The notes under the pieces: generated by a model
Databases searched by the model: none
Seen by the model: only the letters and a program-made list of their open reading frames with translations
Told to the model about the DNA's origin: nothing
Shown here: one piece after another, positions 52,190 through 60,873 of the stretch
Layout of the letters: each line of letters begins with the position of its first letter
Position numbering within the stretch: the first letter of the stretch is position 1
Program-made: the position numbers and the translations under genes
Source: DATAES01 sp963721305
GTDB taxonomy: Bacteria; Actinomycetota; Acidimicrobiia; Acidimicrobiales; JACDCH01
Assembly (NCBI GenBank): GCA_963721305.1
Contig: CAVRIR010000002.1
Span: 124,001-188,000 of the forward strand
DNA length: 64,000 nt
Direction of reading: 5' to 3'

Positions 52190-53698
52190 GTGGTGGCTCC
52201 TCGTGCGAGGTGTTGGCGGAGATCGTCGAGCAGCGCTGACGCCGATGCGGCGGTCGTCGCGGTGCCATAGAGATAGAAGTCAGGACGGGACAGCGCGTAC
52301 TTCGTGTCGTGCTCCTGGAACCAGCGCTCGAACGTCGGATCGGGTTCGGTCAATGCGACGATCGCGCCGCCGATCGTGGTGAACCAGCCGCGCTGCTCGT
52401 CACCGACGCCGGACGGATCGACGTCGACGACCACGAGCCGCCAGCCGTTGCCGTGCACTTCGTCGAAGGGCCGGCCCCCGACCTTGCCCTGCACGAACTG
52501 CCGTCCCGCGTGCGGCGCGGTCGGATGGATGAAGCCCGCGTCGAGGTCGGGCAGTCCGGGTGCCGGCGCCGGTTCGTCACCGACGCCCGAGGCCATGGCC
52601 TCGTCGCGCGCGGCGGCCTCCGCAGGGTCCGGAACGCATATGACCTTGCCGAGCTCCATCGAGAACTCGATCGCAGCCCGCGCGCTCGGCAACCGCTCCT
52701 CTTCGTACGAGTCGAGCAGCCGATCGGGCGCGCGGCCGTCGAGAACGAGGTCGAGCTTCCACGCAAGGTTGGCCGCGTCGCGCAAGCCCGAACACATGCC
52801 CTGCCCTGCGAACGGGGGCATGAGATGGGCTGCATCACCGGCGATCAGCACGCGTTCGGCGCGCCACTGCTCCGCACAACGAGCATTGAACGTGTACACG
52901 GCGTGCCGTTCGAGTCGGGCATTGCCCGGATGCACATCCCACGGCGCGAGCAAGTTCCCACGCGCGTGCTTCGTCGTTGAGCTCGTCGAGGGACTCGTGC
53001 GGCAGACGCATGAACTCCCACCGACGCCGACCGGGACCGCCCGACACCACGGTCGTCGGCCGCGCCGGATCGCAGATCTGCAGGTTGATCGGATCGAAGA
53101 CGCGCGGTTCGTCGAGGAGCACGTCGACGATGAGCCAGTCGTAGAAGAACCCGAGGTCGGTGACGGGGAGGTCGAGCTGGTCCGTACCGTGCTGTTGGCG
53201 CCGTCGCAGCCGACGACGTAGCTCGCCGTGGAGGTCGAACCGTCGGCGCCGCGCACGACCGCTCTCGACTCCGACTGGTCGATCCCGGTCACCTCGACAC
53301 CACGGCGCACGCGCGACGCCGAGCTCGACGGCGCGCCGGTCGAGCAGCGCCTCGAGCCTCGGCTGGTTGAACATCGACGATGCCGGCCAGCCCGATGGCC
53401 CGTCCCCCGTTCGGCCGAAGCGCAACAGCGTCGTGCCCGCCGCGTTGCGCCACTCGTAGATGTCGGCGGGCTCGCTGATCGCACGTACCTCGTCGCCGAT
53501 GCCACATGACTGCAGGATGCGGCCGACTTCATGGTCGAAGTGCACCGCACGCGGTAGCGGGTACGGCTCGGGCCAGCGTTCGATCACCGTCACCGACCGG
53601 TCGAGTTGCGCGAGGAAGATCGCGAGCGCGCTCCCGACCGGTCCGCACCCGACGATGGCGACGTCGGCGTCACGATCGGCGTCGAGGTCGCGCGTCAT
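52186..53698 (-). CDS. FAD aromatic hydroxylase, MhpA-like (frameshifted)
   Basis: A class A flavin monooxygenase of about 503 residues once reconstructed. The N-terminal FAD motif is VAIVGCGPVGSALAIFLAQ, then YPLPRAVHFDHEVGRILQ. The second FAD motif is VLIAGDAAHLMPPFAGQGMC, then SGLRDAANLAWKLDLVLDG. It matches 3-(3-hydroxyphenyl)propionate hydroxylase-type enzymes that ortho-hydroxylate a phenol to a catechol using NAD(P)H. Frame breaks occur near 53310, 53185 and 52960. ATG at 53698 overlaps the dioxygenase stop. It feeds the extradiol dioxygenase encoded just upstream. Confidence 0.85.
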
Positions 53699-54574
53699 CC
53701 CTGCCGCAGCGGCTGGTGGCCCCACGCGCTGATGCGGTCGTAGCTTGCGGTTGCCGTCCCAGTGGTCGCCGACGACTTTCGCGCCGTGGCCGACCTCGAC
53801 CTGGAAGCCGGCCGGACTCGCGACGTAGAAGCTGAACATCCCGTCGTTGTCGTGGCGTCCGAGACCGTTGGGTATCGGCAGCCCCGATGCCCACGCACGA
53901 TCGAACGCGGCACCGACGTCGTCTCGATCCTTGGTCTCGAACATCACGTGATGCAGGTGCTGCGGCAGCTCGAATGGCGCTCGCGCCAGTGCGATCGTGT
54001 GGTGTCGTGCGTTGCAGTGGTAGAAGCGGACCTCGAGCTCGATGCCCTCGGCGATCTCCATCTCCAGCCAGTCCGACTGCTCGAGCCCGAGCCCTTCCAC
54101 GACGAAGCGGTGTGACTCGTCGAACGCGGTTGTCGCGAAGACGGCGTGCCCGAAGCCGACATGCTGGGTGAGGAACCCGCCCGGCACGAGCGGCGATGCG
54201 AACGGGGTCGATGCCTCGGCGAGGCCGACCGCGACCTCGACCGGGACGCCCCAAGGGGCGGCCGAGCGGACGAGCCGTCCGACGCCGCGGGCTCGCGCAT
54301 CGTCGTCGGATCCGTCGATGGCCTCGAAGCCCGCGGCGCGAAGGCGGGCGGCGGCGCGAGCCAGTGCGTCGTCGTCGACGGCTTCGAAGCCGACGAAGAC
54401 AGCGTCGTTGGCGTCACCCTGCTGCACGATCACGCGCCGCGCTTTGTCGTCGTCGCGCCAGGTATGAGCGCCGTCCCCGGGCACGAGCCCGATCACGTTC
54501 CCGAAGAACGAGTCGAGCGCGGCAGGGTCAGGCACCTCGATACCGAGGTATGCGAGCTCGATGTCGCGATTCAT
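53695..54574 (-). CDS. Type I extradiol catechol dioxygenase, BphC-like (frameshifted near its end)
   Basis: A two-domain VOC dioxygenase that opens catechols next to the hydroxyl. Residues line up with BphC: iron ligands H143 (HVGFGHAVF), H209 (QHLHHVMFET) and E260 (GFQVEVG), and acid Y250 (FSFYVASP). The frame breaks near 53750: the true C-terminus, SYDRISAWGHQPLRQG, is in another frame and stops at 53695-53697, overlapping the hydroxylase ATG. Without that correction the two genes appear fused. The ATG at 54574 overlaps the amidohydrolase stop (ATGA). Confidence 0.88.
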
Positions 54575-55476
54575 GTTCTGCCTTCTTTCGTGAAGAGCCG
54601 CTCGGAGTTCGCGCACAACGTCGAGACGAGATCGTCGACGCCGTCGATGCGCGTGGCAAGGCCAGCAGCGACCGGCTCGGGGGTGAACGGATAGTCGCTG
54701 CCGTAGTGCAGATGGTCGATGGTGGTGATCGTCAGAAGCGCGTCGAGCTGTCGAGGCACCGAGTAGCCGGCCAGATCGAAGTGCAGCCGCCCGAGGTCGC
54801 GCATCACATCGACGTCCGGGCTGACCAGACTGCCGAACGCGGTGACCCGATCGGCGAGCAGCGGGAGTGCCGCCCCGGCGTGCGGGACGATCAGCTCGAG
54901 ATCCGGGTTGACGGCGACGGTGCCGCTCAACACCAGATCGACGATCGCGCGGGTCGTGTCGAGGAGGAACTCGATCAGCGGGCGCGGCCGGCCGAACGAC
55001 GTCTGCTCCCAGCACACGGGCGACGTCGGATGCACCAACACCCGTGCGCGGCGACGACCGAGCTCGCGCAGCACGGGGGCGAACAAGACATCGCCGAGGT
55101 AGGTGCCGTCGAAGTTCGTGAGCAGGACGAAACCGTCCGCGTCGAGTTGGTCGCAAGCGAACGCGATCTCGGCCATCGCGCTGTCGACGTCCGGCAACGG
55201 GAGCGATGCCAGGAGACCGAATCGACCGGGATGATCGACGACGGCACGACGTCCGTCCTCGTTCACCGCACGCGCCAGCGCTGCGTCGCCGAGCACACCG
55301 GGAGAGGAGACCGACAAGTACGAGCGCGCGATGTCCAGGCGGTCCATCAGTGCGACGTGTTCTGCGGCGGACCACTCCGGGACGTACGGCATGCCGTCCG
55401 GCGCCTCGTGTCCCGACTGCCGGAGCGCTTCTCGGTAGAGCTCCGGCAGGTAGTGCGCGTGGATGTCGATCTTCAC
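54571..55476 (-). CDS. Amidohydrolase-2/ACMSD-type hydrolase or decarboxylase
   Basis: This is 301 residues. The metal HxH is IDIHAHYLPE at 3-12; later residues are VHPTSPVCWEQT, IVPHAGAALPLL and the catalytic Asp in HYGSDYPFTPEP. The family includes ACMSD and other meta-pathway decarboxylases. In this operon it may decarboxylate a ring-cleavage product or hydrolyse a side chain. GTG at 55476 overlaps the hydrolase stop (GTGA), and its own stop overlaps the dioxygenase ATG. Confidence 0.9.
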   Translation of the reverse strand: MKIDIHAHYLPELYREALRQSGHEAPDGMPYVPEWSAAEHVALMDRLDIARSYLSVSSPGVLGDAALARAVNEDGRRAVVDHPGRFGLLASLPLPDVDSAMAEIAFACDQLDADGFVLLTNFDGTYLGDVLFAPVLRELGRRRARVLVHPTSPVCWEQTSFGRPRPLIEFLLDTTRAIVDLVLSGTVAVNPDLELIVPHAGAALPLLADRVTAFGSLVSPDVDVMRDLGRLHFDLAGYSVPRQLDALLTITTIDHLHYGSDYPFTPEPVAAGLATRIDGVDDLVSTLCANSERLFTKEGRT

Positions 55477-56429
55477 AGGCCGAGCGTGCCGACCCAGTCG
55501 ACCAACGTGTCGACGTAGAGATCCGGTTCGGTGCCGTGCATCGAGTGCGCGACCGCCGGGAACGAGCGGTAGTCGACGGTGACGCCGACTTCGCGCAGCA
55601 GCGCCTGCACGCGCTCGGCTTGCACATCGGCGAGCGCGCCCATCAGGACGCCCGTGCTCTCGTCGACGACGCGCATGTGATGCGTGAGGAGCACGTTCGA
55701 CACCTTCACGCTCCGGAGCATGCGCTCGTGATCGCACGACGCCGAGACGGTTCCGCTCCAGAACGCGCGTCCCCACTCGGGGTCGTATTCCTTCAACTCC
55801 TGCCGAGGCTCATCTGGGATCGGCATGAGCTGCAACCATTGCGGCAACCGATCAGGCGCGGCCGCGCGCATCTCGTCCCACGCGCCGATGGACCATTGGT
55901 CCCCTAGGTACGTGCTCCACAGATCGAAGATCGGGCCGATCGACTGCTGGATGCCCGGCGCGATCGCGGGGCGCACCTCCGAGGAGAACAGAGGCGGATC
56001 CTCGTAGCACGCGGCCACGACCTGGCCCGGCTTCGCGTACGCCGACAGCCACGCGGACAGCACGCCACCGGACGACAAGCCACTCACGATCGCCGGCCGT
56101 GCGATCACGATGTCCATGAAGCGGACCAGATCGTTGCCCATGTTGTCGAGCGTGTAGCGACCCGGCGTGCGCGTGCTGCGGCCCTGCCCGCGAAGGTCGA
56201 CGGCGAACACCTCGAAGTGCTCGGCGAGGCGAGGCAGCGCCGCTTCGTACCCCCACCACGACTCGGTTTGTCCGGGGATCAACAGCAACGCGGGGTTCGC
56301 CGGGTCACCGGCGGTGGCGTGGTTGAGCTCGACCTCACCGAGGGCGACCAGCTTCTCGGGGAAGGCGTGCGTGACGTAAGTCACGTCAGGGGCGTGCGGG
56401 CCGTACCGACTTCGATGTTCGTTCGCCAT
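55473..56429 (-). CDS. Alpha/beta hydrolase, meta-cleavage C-C hydrolase-like
   Basis: This is 318 residues. The oxyanion segment is LLLIPGQTESWWGYEAALP, and the nucleophile elbow is IVSGLSSGGVLSAWLSAY. The catalytic His lies in VAHSMHGTEPD. The acidic residue is less clear. It resembles the MhpC/BphD group that hydrolyses the carbon-carbon bond of ring-cleavage products. It is the first gene of the operon 56429-51358. The divergent promoter region upstream holds an inverted repeat at 56492. Confidence 0.88.
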   Translation of the reverse strand: MANEHRSRYGPHAPDVTYVTHAFPEKLVALGEVELNHATAGDPANPALLLIPGQTESWWGYEAALPRLAEHFEVFAVDLRGQGRSTRTPGRYTLDNMGNDLVRFMDIVIARPAIVSGLSSGGVLSAWLSAYAKPGQVVAACYEDPPLFSSEVRPAIAPGIQQSIGPIFDLWSTYLGDQWSIGAWDEMRAAAPDRLPQWLQLMPIPDEPRQELKEYDPEWGRAFWSGTVSASCDHERMLRSVKVSNVLLTHHMRVVDESTGVLMGALADVQAERVQALLREVGVTVDYRSFPAVAHSMHGTEPDLYVDTLVDWVGTLGL

Positions 56430-56491
56430 GCCGCGCCCAGCCTGGCACTGCGTCGTGGATCCTGAGCGAAATCACAGCTTTCTCTGTCCGC

Positions 56492-56515
56492 ACTCTGGGC
56501 CACAGACCCCAGAGT
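56492..56515. promoter_or_regulatory. Inverted repeat between aromatic and efflux operons
   Basis: ACTCTGGG and CCCAGAGT flank an eight-base spacer, 63 bases upstream of the C-C hydrolase start and 35 bases before the DUF5666 gene at 56550. It may be an operator shared by the divergent aromatic and efflux operons. No regulator gene is adjacent. Confidence 0.5.
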
Positions 56516-56549
56516 CGACTGTCATGGACAATCGAATCGAGTACGCGCT

Positions 56550-57515
56550 GTGAGCGCGATGCCCCCGTATCCGCCCGAGGACGGCGCCGGCCCGGCCATC
56601 ACTCCCTCCCCCGAGCCTGCGCCGTCCTCGTCGCGCCCGGCGTGGCGCACTTGGGTGATCGCGGCCGTCCTTTCGGCTGTCGCGGCGGGCCTCATCGGAT
56701 TCGTCGTCAGTCGTTCCGGTAACTCCAGCGCGACGACCCTCGCCGGCACGGGCAGCAGCGCGTCGAGCAACAGCGATAGCGGCTCCGGCAACGGCGCGCC
56801 TTCCGGGTTCCGCAACGGCACGAGAGGAACCGTCACGAAGATCGACGGTTCGGACATCACGATCCAGTCGACCGACCGCAACGGCACGGCGTCGACGGTG
56901 ACCGTTCGCACCGCTTCGGACACGACGTTCACGAAGTCGGCGACCGGAAGCGTCAGCGACGTGAAGACCGGCGACAACGTGCTGGTCAGCGGAACGGATT
57001 CTTCCGGCACGGTTGCCGCCACGTCCATCACCGACAACGGCGACATGACATTTGGTGGCCGCGGCGCGAACCGCAACGGGTCGCAACCTGGCACGCCGCC
57101 GGACAACAGCAACTCCACGCCTCCCAACAGTGGCGGGTTCACGCCACCGTCCGGGGGGAACGGGGGCAACGGCAACGGCCGTCCCGGCGGCCCCGGCGGT
57201 GGCGGGTTCCAAGCCGGACAGGTCACCGCGGTCAACGGCTCGACGCTCACCATCTCGACCTTCGACGGCAGTTCGGTCACCGTCACCACGGACGGCTCGA
57301 CGACAGTCAACGTGACCCAGACCGCCTCGATCGCCGACGTGAAGACGGGCGACACGATCATGGCGACCGGCACGAACGACAACGGCGTCGTCACCGCGAC
57401 CTCGGTTCGGATCGGCGGCGGTGGGTTCGGCGGCGGCGGGTTCGGCGGCGGCTTCCCCGGCGGTAACCCCCCGGGCGGCGCGCCGAACAGTGACGCCAAC
57501 GGCGCGGAGAACTGA
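56550..57515 (+). CDS. Membrane-anchored protein with two DUF5666-like domains
   Basis: This is 321 residues. A Pro-rich cytoplasmic N-terminus leads to one membrane helix (VIAAVLSAVAAGLIGFVVS, about 35-53). Two similar beta domains follow: GTVTKIDGSDITIQS with SDVKTGDNVLVSGT, and GQVTAVNGSTLTISTF with ADVKTGDTIMATGT. Both have the KTGDxxxxxGT signature. A Gly/Asn/Pro-rich linker separates them, and a Gly/Phe-rich tail ends the protein. It probably sits outside the membrane and assists the MacAB-like efflux genes directly downstream. A 364-residue antisense frame here is a shadow. Confidence 0.85.
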   Translation: MSAMPPYPPEDGAGPAITPSPEPAPSSSRPAWRTWVIAAVLSAVAAGLIGFVVSRSGNSSATTLAGTGSSASSNSDSGSGNGAPSGFRNGTRGTVTKIDGSDITIQSTDRNGTASTVTVRTASDTTFTKSATGSVSDVKTGDNVLVSGTDSSGTVAATSITDNGDMTFGGRGANRNGSQPGTPPDNSNSTPPNSGGFTPPSGGNGGNGNGRPGGPGGGGFQAGQVTAVNGSTLTISTFDGSSVTVTTDGSTTVNVTQTASIADVKTGDTIMATGTNDNGVVTATSVRIGGGGFGGGGFGGGFPGGNPPGGAPNSDANGAEN

Positions 57516-57520
57516 TCGCG

Positions 57521-59644
57521 ATGGCGCGTGTCAAAGCGCTGCTCACCAAGCCGTTCGTGGTCATGCCGCTCCTCGCGGTCGTCGTGCTCGCCGGCTGGGC
57601 CGTGTTCCAGGCCCATTCGTCGTCGAGCGACGCGGCCGCGCAGCCAACCGACCAGACCGTCGCGGTGACGAGCGGGACGATTGCAGAGACGGTGTCGGGG
57701 CAGGGCACCGTTGCTTCCTCGCAGTCCGCCGACCTGAACTTCGGATCGTCCGGCACGGTGACGGCGGTAAACGTGAAGGCCGGTCAGAAGGTCAGTGCGG
57801 GTGACGTGCTCGCCCAGATCGACTCGACCTCACTGCAAGCCGCCCTGAGCACGGCGCAGTCGTCGGAAGCGCAGGCGGAAGCCAAGCTCTCCGACGACGA
57901 GTCGGCCGGCGCGTCGGCCGCGCAACTGACCGCCGACCAGACGAGCGTGACGACCGCGCAGGACAAGGTCGCCACCGCGTACACGGCGCTCGGAGGCGCG
58001 CAGCTCGTTGCGGCGTTCGACGGCACCGTTTCGCAGGTGAACCTGACGGTGGGCGAGCAGCTCGGCAGCAGCGGTACCGGCGGCACGAACACGTCGGGCA
58101 GCCAGAGCCCATCCGGCGGATCGACGTCGGCGCTCGGCTCGAGCTCCACGAACGGCTCGAGCAGCGGAAACGGCTCGAGCGGCGGAAACGGATCGAACAG
58201 CACGGGTGGCTCGAACACAGGCAGCAGCTCGACCCCTGAGCTCCAGGTGATCACCGCGTCGTCGTTCACGGTGCAGCTCGGCTTCGACGCAAGTGACGTC
58301 GCCAAGATCGCCGACGCGCAACCGGCAACGATCCAACTGTCGACGACGAGCTCGAACACGAGTGGTTTCCCCGGCGGCGGCTTCGCCGGAGGCGGAGGGT
58401 TCCCGGGTGGCGGAGGTTTCGCCGGCGGCGGGTCTGCCGGAGGCGGGACCCAAGGCGGGAACAGCACGTCCTCCAACGGCACCACCAACACCGTGACCGG
58501 AGCATCGAGCGCCACCGGCACGGTCACCGACGTCGGGACCGTGGCCACCGTCAGCTCGGGGGTGGCGAAGTATCCCGTCACCGTCACCTTCTCGGATGAC
58601 ACCGGAACCTTCAATCCCGGCGCGACTGTTGTGGCTCGCATCACGTACGCGGAGAAGCAGAACGCGCTCCAGGTGCCGGCCGCGGCGGTCACGACGACCA
58701 ACGGCGTGTCCACTGTGACGGTGAACGACAACGGCTCGAAGCAGACACAGACCGTGACCACGGGCTTGACGTCCGGGAACATGGTCGAGATCACGTCCGG
58801 TCTCCAAGCAGGCGACCAAGTCGTCATCTCGTTCCCGAGCTTCCAGTTCGGCGGCAACCGCGGGACGACGGCCGGCGGGAGCGGGTCGACCGCTCGCACC
58901 GGCACAGGAACGCGCGGCGGCGAAGGCGGCCAGAATTCGAGCGCCGTCATCGAGCTCGTGGGCGTCACCAAGACGTATCGATCGGGCTCCCTCGAGGTCG
59001 AAGCGCTGCACGGCATCGACATGCGCGTCGACGAAGGCGAGTTCGTGGCCATCGTCGGACCGTCGGGCTCAGGGAAGTCGACGCTGATGCACATCGTCGG
59101 CTGCCTCGACGTGCCCTCGACCGGACAGCTGCTGCTCGCCGGTCAGGACGTCGCCGACTTCGATGAGGATCGGCTGGCGGACGTCCGCAACCGCTACATC
59201 GGCTTCGTGTTCCAGCAGTTCAACTTGCTGCCGTACATGACCGCGGTGCGCAACGTCGAGCTGCCGCTCGTCTACGCCGGCGTGGAGCCGGCGAAACGAC
59301 GTGAGCTCGCACGCGCGAGCCTCGAACTGGTCGGCCTCGCCGAACGGGGTGAGCATCGTCCCGGCGAGCTGTCCGGCGGCCAGCAACAGCGAGTCGCGAT
59401 TGCGCGTGCGCTCGTCACCGAGCCGGCATTGCTTCTTGCGGACGAACCCACTGGGAACCTGGACGCGGCGTCGACGCGCGACATCCTGAACCTGCTGACC
59501 GACCTGCATCGCGCCGGCCGGACGATCGTCCTCATCACGCACGAGGCGAGCGTCGCGGCGCGTGCGAGCCGCGTCGTGCACCTCTTCGACGGCCACATCG
59601 CGGACGACGAAGACGCGCTCGCAGGCGCGGGGCCGACGTCATGA
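57521..59644 (+). CDS. MacA-like efflux adaptor fused in frame to MacB-type ABC ATPase
   Basis: This is 707 residues. Residues 1-470 are a periplasmic-adaptor-type protein: one membrane helix (VVMPLLAVVVLAGWAVF, about 13-29), lipoyl half-motifs VKAGQKVSAGDVLAQIDS, Ser/Gly-rich stretches, and a C-terminal domain (QVPAAAVTTTNGVSTVTV). From about 476, an ABC ATPase follows: Walker A GPSGSGKST, Q-loop FVFQQFNLLPYM, signature LSGGQQQRVAIARAL, Walker B LLLADEPTGNLD and H-loop LITHE. The junction (GEGGQNSSAVIELVGV) has no stop, start or membrane helix. The adaptor should be outside and the ATPase inside, so the fusion is topologically odd and may be an assembly error. Confidence 0.85.
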   Translation: MARVKALLTKPFVVMPLLAVVVLAGWAVFQAHSSSSDAAAQPTDQTVAVTSGTIAETVSGQGTVASSQSADLNFGSSGTVTAVNVKAGQKVSAGDVLAQIDSTSLQAALSTAQSSEAQAEAKLSDDESAGASAAQLTADQTSVTTAQDKVATAYTALGGAQLVAAFDGTVSQVNLTVGEQLGSSGTGGTNTSGSQSPSGGSTSALGSSSTNGSSSGNGSSGGNGSNSTGGSNTGSSSTPELQVITASSFTVQLGFDASDVAKIADAQPATIQLSTTSSNTSGFPGGGFAGGGGFPGGGGFAGGGSAGGGTQGGNSTSSNGTTNTVTGASSATGTVTDVGTVATVSSGVAKYPVTVTFSDDTGTFNPGATVVARITYAEKQNALQVPAAAVTTTNGVSTVTVNDNGSKQTQTVTTGLTSGNMVEITSGLQAGDQVVISFPSFQFGGNRGTTAGGSGSTARTGTGTRGGEGGQNSSAVIELVGVTKTYRSGSLEVEALHGIDMRVDEGEFVAIVGPSGSGKSTLMHIVGCLDVPSTGQLLLAGQDVADFDEDRLADVRNRYIGFVFQQFNLLPYMTAVRNVELPLVYAGVEPAKRRELARASLELVGLAERGEHRPGELSGGQQQRVAIARALVTEPALLLADEPTGNLDAASTRDILNLLTDLHRAGRTIVLITHEASVAARASRVVHLFDGHIADDEDALAGAGPTS

Positions 59645-60873
59645 CCTGGCGCGACACCATCCGAACCGCGGGCGAGTCGGTCCGTTCCCACCGGTTGCGT
59701 TCCGCACTGACGATGCTCGGGATCATGATCGGGATCACTGCGGTGATCCTCAGCGTCGGCATCGGCAACGGCACCAAGGCCGAGGTCCGCGACCAGATCA
59801 ACGAGCTCGGGACGAACGTCCTCGTGGTGTCCCCCGGGAGCAGCACGACGACGAGCGGTGTGCGGGGCGGCTTCGGCAGCTCCTCCACCCTCACCATGCA
59901 GGACGCGCAAGCGTTGAACGACCGCACCGTTGCCCCAGACATCGAGTCGGTCGCGGCAACCGCGTCGACCAACGCCGAGCTCGCGGCGGGATCGACGAAC
60001 TGGACAACGCAGCTTCTGGGCACCACGCCGTCGTGGCAACAGGTCCGCTCGCGCGGCGTCACCAGCGGACGGTTCATCACCGACGCCGACGTGCAGAACG
60101 CTGCACCTGTCATCGTGCTCGGCCCCGACACCGCGCAGGAGCTCTTCGGCGGCCGCAACGCCGTCGGTCAGACAGTGATCTACAACGGCACGACCCTTCA
60201 GGTGGTAGGCGTCCTGCAGTCGCTCAGCTCATCGGACAACGCTTCCAACAACGACCTCGCGATCGTTCCGTTCACCACCTACTCGCAGGCATTGGTCGGC
60301 GGTCAGAACCGCAACTCGGTGTCGTCGATCTACGTCAAGGCCACGTCCGAGGGGACGCTGAGTGCTGCCTATCAAGAGAGCGACGCGTTGCTGGTCAACG
60401 TGCATCGTTTGAGCTCGACCAGCTCCGCTGACTTCACGATCGCGACGGAGCAATCGATCCTCTCGGCCGCGACGACCGTGAACAAGACGATGAGCCTGAT
60501 GCTCGCCGGCATCGCGATCATCTCGCTCCTCGTCGGGGGCATCGGTGTCATGAACATCATGCTGGTGTCCGTCACCGAGCGGATCCGCGAGATCGGGCTG
60601 CGCAAGTCCTTGGGAGCGCGACCGCGTCTCATCCGTCGTCAGTTCTTGGTCGAGGCGAGCGCGCTCGGGTTCGCCGGTGGCCTACTCGGTGTCGTGGTCG
60701 GCATCGCGATCGCGGCCGTGGTCCCCCACTTCGTCGACACCCGCTTCATCCTCTCGGCGAGCGCCTCCATCGCCGCGATCGCGATCGCGATCGGCGTCGG
60801 CGTGCTGTTCGGCGTCTACCCCGCGTCGCGCGCTGCTCGCCTCGCCCCCATCGACGCGCTCAGGAGCGAGTGA
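59641..60873 (+). CDS. MacB-type ABC transporter permease
   Basis: This is 410 residues. One N-terminal helix (ALTMLGIMIGITAVILSVGI, about 22-41) is followed by a large extracytoplasmic MacB-PCD domain (about 45-270). Three C-terminal helices include LAGIAIISLLVGGIGVMNIM, the FtsX core and the ALGFAGGLLGVVVGIAIAAV helix. The coupling motif VTERIREIGLRKSLGARPRL is conserved. With the ATPase encoded upstream (ATGA overlap at 59641) and two adaptors, it should export a peptide, lipid or drug by the mechanotransmission mechanism. Confidence 0.94.
   Translation: MTWRDTIRTAGESVRSHRLRSALTMLGIMIGITAVILSVGIGNGTKAEVRDQINELGTNVLVVSPGSSTTTSGVRGGFGSSSTLTMQDAQALNDRTVAPDIESVAATASTNAELAAGSTNWTTQLLGTTPSWQQVRSRGVTSGRFITDADVQNAAPVIVLGPDTAQELFGGRNAVGQTVIYNGTTLQVVGVLQSLSSSDNASNNDLAIVPFTTYSQALVGGQNRNSVSSIYVKATSEGTLSAAYQESDALLVNVHRLSSTSSADFTIATEQSILSAATTVNKTMSLMLAGIAIISLLVGGIGVMNIMLVSVTERIREIGLRKSLGARPRLIRRQFLVEASALGFAGGLLGVVVGIAIAAVVPHFVDTRFILSASASIAAIAIAIGVGVLFGVYPASRAARLAPIDALRSE

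Noticed and set aside
52835..55627. Natural fusion of extradiol dioxygenase and flavin hydroxylase
   Set aside because: The true dioxygenase C-terminus (SYDRISAWGHQPLRQG) is present in another frame and stops in an ATGA overlap with the hydroxylase. The fusion comes from one extra base near 53750.
56522..57616. 364-codon Pro-rich minus-strand frame
   Set aside because: It opposes the DUF5666 protein, which has a membrane helix and duplicated domains and fits the efflux operon. The Pro-rich composition comes from antisense Gly codons.
57784..59094. 436-codon Pro/Val-rich minus-strand frame
   Set aside because: It is antisense to the adaptor-ATPase fusion, whose ABC motifs are unmistakable.
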